From contig NC_081411.1 in the NCBI RefSeq assembly GCF_030272615.1, positions 39,006,640-39,070,639 of the forward strand: a DNA stretch of 64,000 bases. The letters run 5' to 3'. Position numbers and translations under genes: made by a program. Below the pieces are notes generated by a model, which was not told the origin of the DNA, did not search any database, and worked only from the letters and a program-made list of their open reading frames with translations. This document shows, piece after piece, positions 61,123-64,000 of this stretch (position 1 is its first letter; every line of letters begins with the position of its first letter). The DNA comes from Cryptomeria japonica. Taxonomy: Eukaryota > Streptophyta > Pinopsida > Cupressales > Cupressaceae.

Positions 61123-62478
61123 TGTTGGCAACGATAAGGAAGGAAAACTGAGAGGATGGGGGTGAAACAGTTTTAACCGGATTAAGCACAATCTCAGTTC
61201 TGATTAACTATAGCAAACAAAAGTAATAACAATAATAACAACACACATAACACCAATATTTTTGATGTGGAAAACTTGGTTAAGGGAAAAACCACGATGC
61301 AAACCTACCCACAGTGAGATGATACTTTGTAGTAGTATGTGTAAATATTACAATGGTGAATATACATGCATTTAGGCACACTTCCTAGAGCTCATTGCTC
61401 AAATTATAATGACCAGAAGATTACAACCCTATGAAGGTTCACTACCTTACAAAGATGATCAGACTACAATTCGGCAAAGATGAACTATAAAAATAGCATT
61501 TGCTAATGCCTGATGACAGTTCTGGTTAAGCTCATACATCTTCCCTTCACCAAACTCTACTCAATACACCACACCAAAAGATGAATTCAATTGATTACAC
61601 ATATACCACTCTCTGATCATGCAGACTCAACAACTACACTTCACTGAATCTCCAATTATATGAATATTACAACCATTTATACAAATCATCAACCTTGATT
61701 GCAAGGTCGGCCAAACCCTTAACACCTAATTACAAAATTACATCACATGATACATAAATATACCATTGGACCAATACAATATCATAAACAACATAGCATG
61801 AAACTAAACTAACTCCTCAAATGTGCACCACCCCCAGAAATCTCACCAAGATCAACCACAACACATTACATCACCAAAAAATATCGCATAACACAAAGAG
61901 TATCACCGAACCCATAAGATCATAAATAACACACACAATGATCAAGGCAAACCATAAAAACAAATAGGACATGATTAGGAAACACCAACAAGAATGCTAG
62001 AACAATCCACAATAGCTGCACCAACACCACTTAATCAAATCTTCATCGATCAATATGCTAACACTCAAGAACACTTAACAACAACAACCTAGGAAAGAAA
62101 TATGGCTTGCGTAGCATCAAATCACAAACCATCTGAATTGAAAAAACACACAAATAACCCAAACATTTTGCCAAATACGCAACACATGATATGATCATAC
62201 CAGAGCATAATAGATCAAACATTAGAACAGTATAATATTGAATACTGAAAACCAATCTCCATACCAGAATCCTCAACTCAATCAAATCATCATATAGCAT
62301 CATGGAATCAATAAACAATGAATTATCTCTAGTTGATTCAGTATAGAAAATAAATAAACCAACCAGATCAACTTGCTAAAATCATTGGATCACCAAAATA
62401 TTTATCTACAACACCAAAACATAGGAATATGTTGACATCAATGACAACAACATATCCTAGTAGGAGAAATTTCCAACA
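61123..62478 (-). repeat. Element E 3' LTR
   Basis: About 1356 bp. On the minus strand it starts TGTTGGAAATTTC and ends with TTGCCAACA. Carries the caccccc run near its end (complement gggggtg at 61158), as in families A, B and F. Confidence 0.85.
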
Positions 62479-62800
62479 ATATCCCCTTTTTGCATTGATG
62501 GCAACATTTGAATGTAAAAAATAATCAATGCAAAGAAATAAATAAATACCATCAAACTCCAACAAAGTTCCAAAGATAAGGCAAGGTGGTTTTTCACATG
62601 CTTCTCTACCCCTTTGAAAGAAATGCCAAAGATATAAGCTGATCAAGCTTCTCTCCTACTAAGAAGGATAATCTCTCCCCAAAAGGATAAAATCATAGCT
62701 CTTAAAAGTACATTGACTACTATGGTTGAGTAGCGACACTAATTCATTAACCCAGATAAGAAGATAAGACTATGAAGTCCATCAGATTGATGCATCTCAA
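62479..62800 (-). other. Element E 3' untranslated region
   Basis: Purine-tract-like motifs on the element strand near 62482, 62608 and 62675. Short minus-strand frames here (62368-62646) mostly overlap the LTR and are not genes. Confidence 0.65.
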
Positions 62801-64000
62801 TGCACTTAGTTCTCATCAAGAGGGACAGAGACCCTAACTTGTCTCTCAAATACACAAATGTATCTGCAAGCAAAGGGTTAGTGAAAATATCTACAATCTG
62901 ATCCTTTGTAGATACATACTCTAGTTTCACTTCCTCGTCACTAACTTTCTCCCTCAATAAATGATACTTAATTAATATATGCTTTGTTTGAGAGTGCAGT
63001 ACTAGATTCTTGTAAATATTAATAGCATTTGAATTGTCACAGTAAATAATAGTAGGCTCATCATACACAACTCTAATAACTTTTAGCTTCTCCTTCATCC
63101 AAACTACCTGAGTATAGTTCTAGCAACAACAATGAATTCAACTTTAGCAGTAGATAGAGATATATCATCTTGTTTCTTGCTTTCCCATGAAACCAACTTC
63201 TTCCCCAAAAGGAAAGATCAACTAGTAGTTCTCTTCTGGTCATCTACATCGCTTTCCCAATCAGCATCCCTTTAGGCACATAGCATTAAATCATCATTCT
63301 TTAGATACCACAACCCATAATCAATAGTTCCATTAAAATATCTAAAAATCTTCTTCATAGTGATAACATGAGCCTCTTTAGGATCAACTTGATATCTTGC
63401 ACAAAGACATACACCATGCATAATATCTAGTCGAGTCTGAGTCAAGTAACACTCTCCACCAACCATAGATTTGTACAAGGTCTGATTCACTTTCTGAGAT
63501 TCATCTTGCTTAGACAACTTGCATCCAGTCACCATAGGAGTTCCAACAGGTTTAGAATTCGCTAACCCAAATTTCCTCACGAGTTTGTTCACATACTTAG
63601 ATTGAGAAACGAAAATACCTTTATCAATTTGTGTAATTTACAATCCTAAGAAGAATTTCATCCCACCTATCATAGACATCTCAAATTCCTTTTGCATATC
63701 ATCAAAAAACTTCATACTCAAATGATCATCTCCTCCACAAATAATGTCATTCACAAATACTTCAACAATCAAAATATTATTCTTCTTAACTTTAAAGTAT
63801 ATGTTACTATTTGCAGTACCATTATAAAATTCCAACTTCATCAAATACTTATCTAATCTAGCATAACAGGCTGTAGGGGCTTGCTTCAATCCATGAAGTG
63901 CTTTCTTCAATATGCATACCATATCTCCTTCAGCTGATAATCAAAATCCTTCTCGTTTCTCAATATAGACTTCCTTCTCAAGATCGCCATTCGAAAAGGT
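62801..64000 (-). pseudogene. Element E RT-RNase H (partial)
   Basis: RT from the window edge: [20 protein letters not shown] near 63880, then VEVFVNDIICGG near 63750, in which the second-to-last catalytic Asp of VDD is Asn. FEMSMIGGMKFFLGL and the connection region KFGLANSKPVGTPMVTG follow near 63570. RNase H spans about 63340-62800, with TIIYCDNSNAINIYKNLVLH and SQTKHILIKYHLL; its catalytic start is broken by stops. Several frame changes. Gag and integrase are outside the window. Confidence 0.88.

Larger units (their letters stand above)
61123..64000 (-). mobile_element. Element E: Ty1/copia, minus strand, runs off window
   Basis: Its 3' LTR (in element direction) is 61123-62478, followed inward by a purine tract (complement atatcccctttttgc) and then RNase H and RT on the minus strand. 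The integrase, gag and second LTR lie beyond the right edge. It cuts the second ORF of element D. The left flanking pentamer agata cannot be matched because the other end is not in the window. Confidence 0.9.

Overview
This window is plant nuclear DNA, most likely from a large, repeat-rich seed-plant genome. A gymnosperm or conifer is possible, but that is a guess from style and not shown by the sequence. The evidence for a plant nucleus is Ty1/copia elements primed by initiator tRNA-Met, an L1-type LINE, a Ty3/gypsy remnant, a TRIM-like element, long AT-rich spacers, and one intron-containing short-chain dehydrogenase gene. Almost all other coding signal belongs to decayed transposable elements full of stop codons.

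Layout. 1-258 is a LINE 3' end. 259-4430 is AT-rich spacer holding a 101-bp tandem duplication (1391-1592) and a GA microsatellite. 4430-4915 is another LINE 3' end. 5335-11257 is a nearly full-length, inactivated LINE on the minus strand. 11419-12313 is a chimera: an inverted LTR scrap, a copia integrase scrap, and a TRIM-like element (two ~136-bp LTRs around 61 bp). 13437-14860 is the only convincing host gene, a two-exon NAD-type SDR of 271 residues. 14.9-18.3 kb is spacer. 18.3-21.2 kb is a minus-strand gypsy pol remnant. 21.2-27.3 kb is GA-rich and AT-rich DNA with a possible gypsy-type LTR and a worn gag-like stretch. 27.3-41.2 kb is an unidentified minus-strand exon-like locus broken by two copia insertions: G (28560-32778, gag-only) and F (33889-40887, minus strand, perfect 5-bp target duplication).

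42.0-64 kb is a nest of copia elements. B (47693-55367) sits in the 3' untranslated part of A (42203-56547). A sits in the RNase H region of an older element, C. The LTR of C (57213-58674) is followed by a primer-binding site and an unusual internal region, D, with a coiled-coil/triple zinc-knuckle ORF and a ~340-codon ORF that I do not recognise. D is interrupted by E, a minus-strand copia that runs off the window.

Most copia elements look SIRE/Maximus-like: 1-1.5 kb LTRs, tRNA-iMet primer site, several polypurine-tract-like motifs. Elements A, B, C, E and F can form an inverted repeat that brackets the polypurine tract and the start of the LTR. No element is intact. Stop codons dominate over frameshifts, many of them explicable as C-to-T changes, which suggests long silencing by methylation. 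All boundaries and translations were read by eye; no database search was possible.
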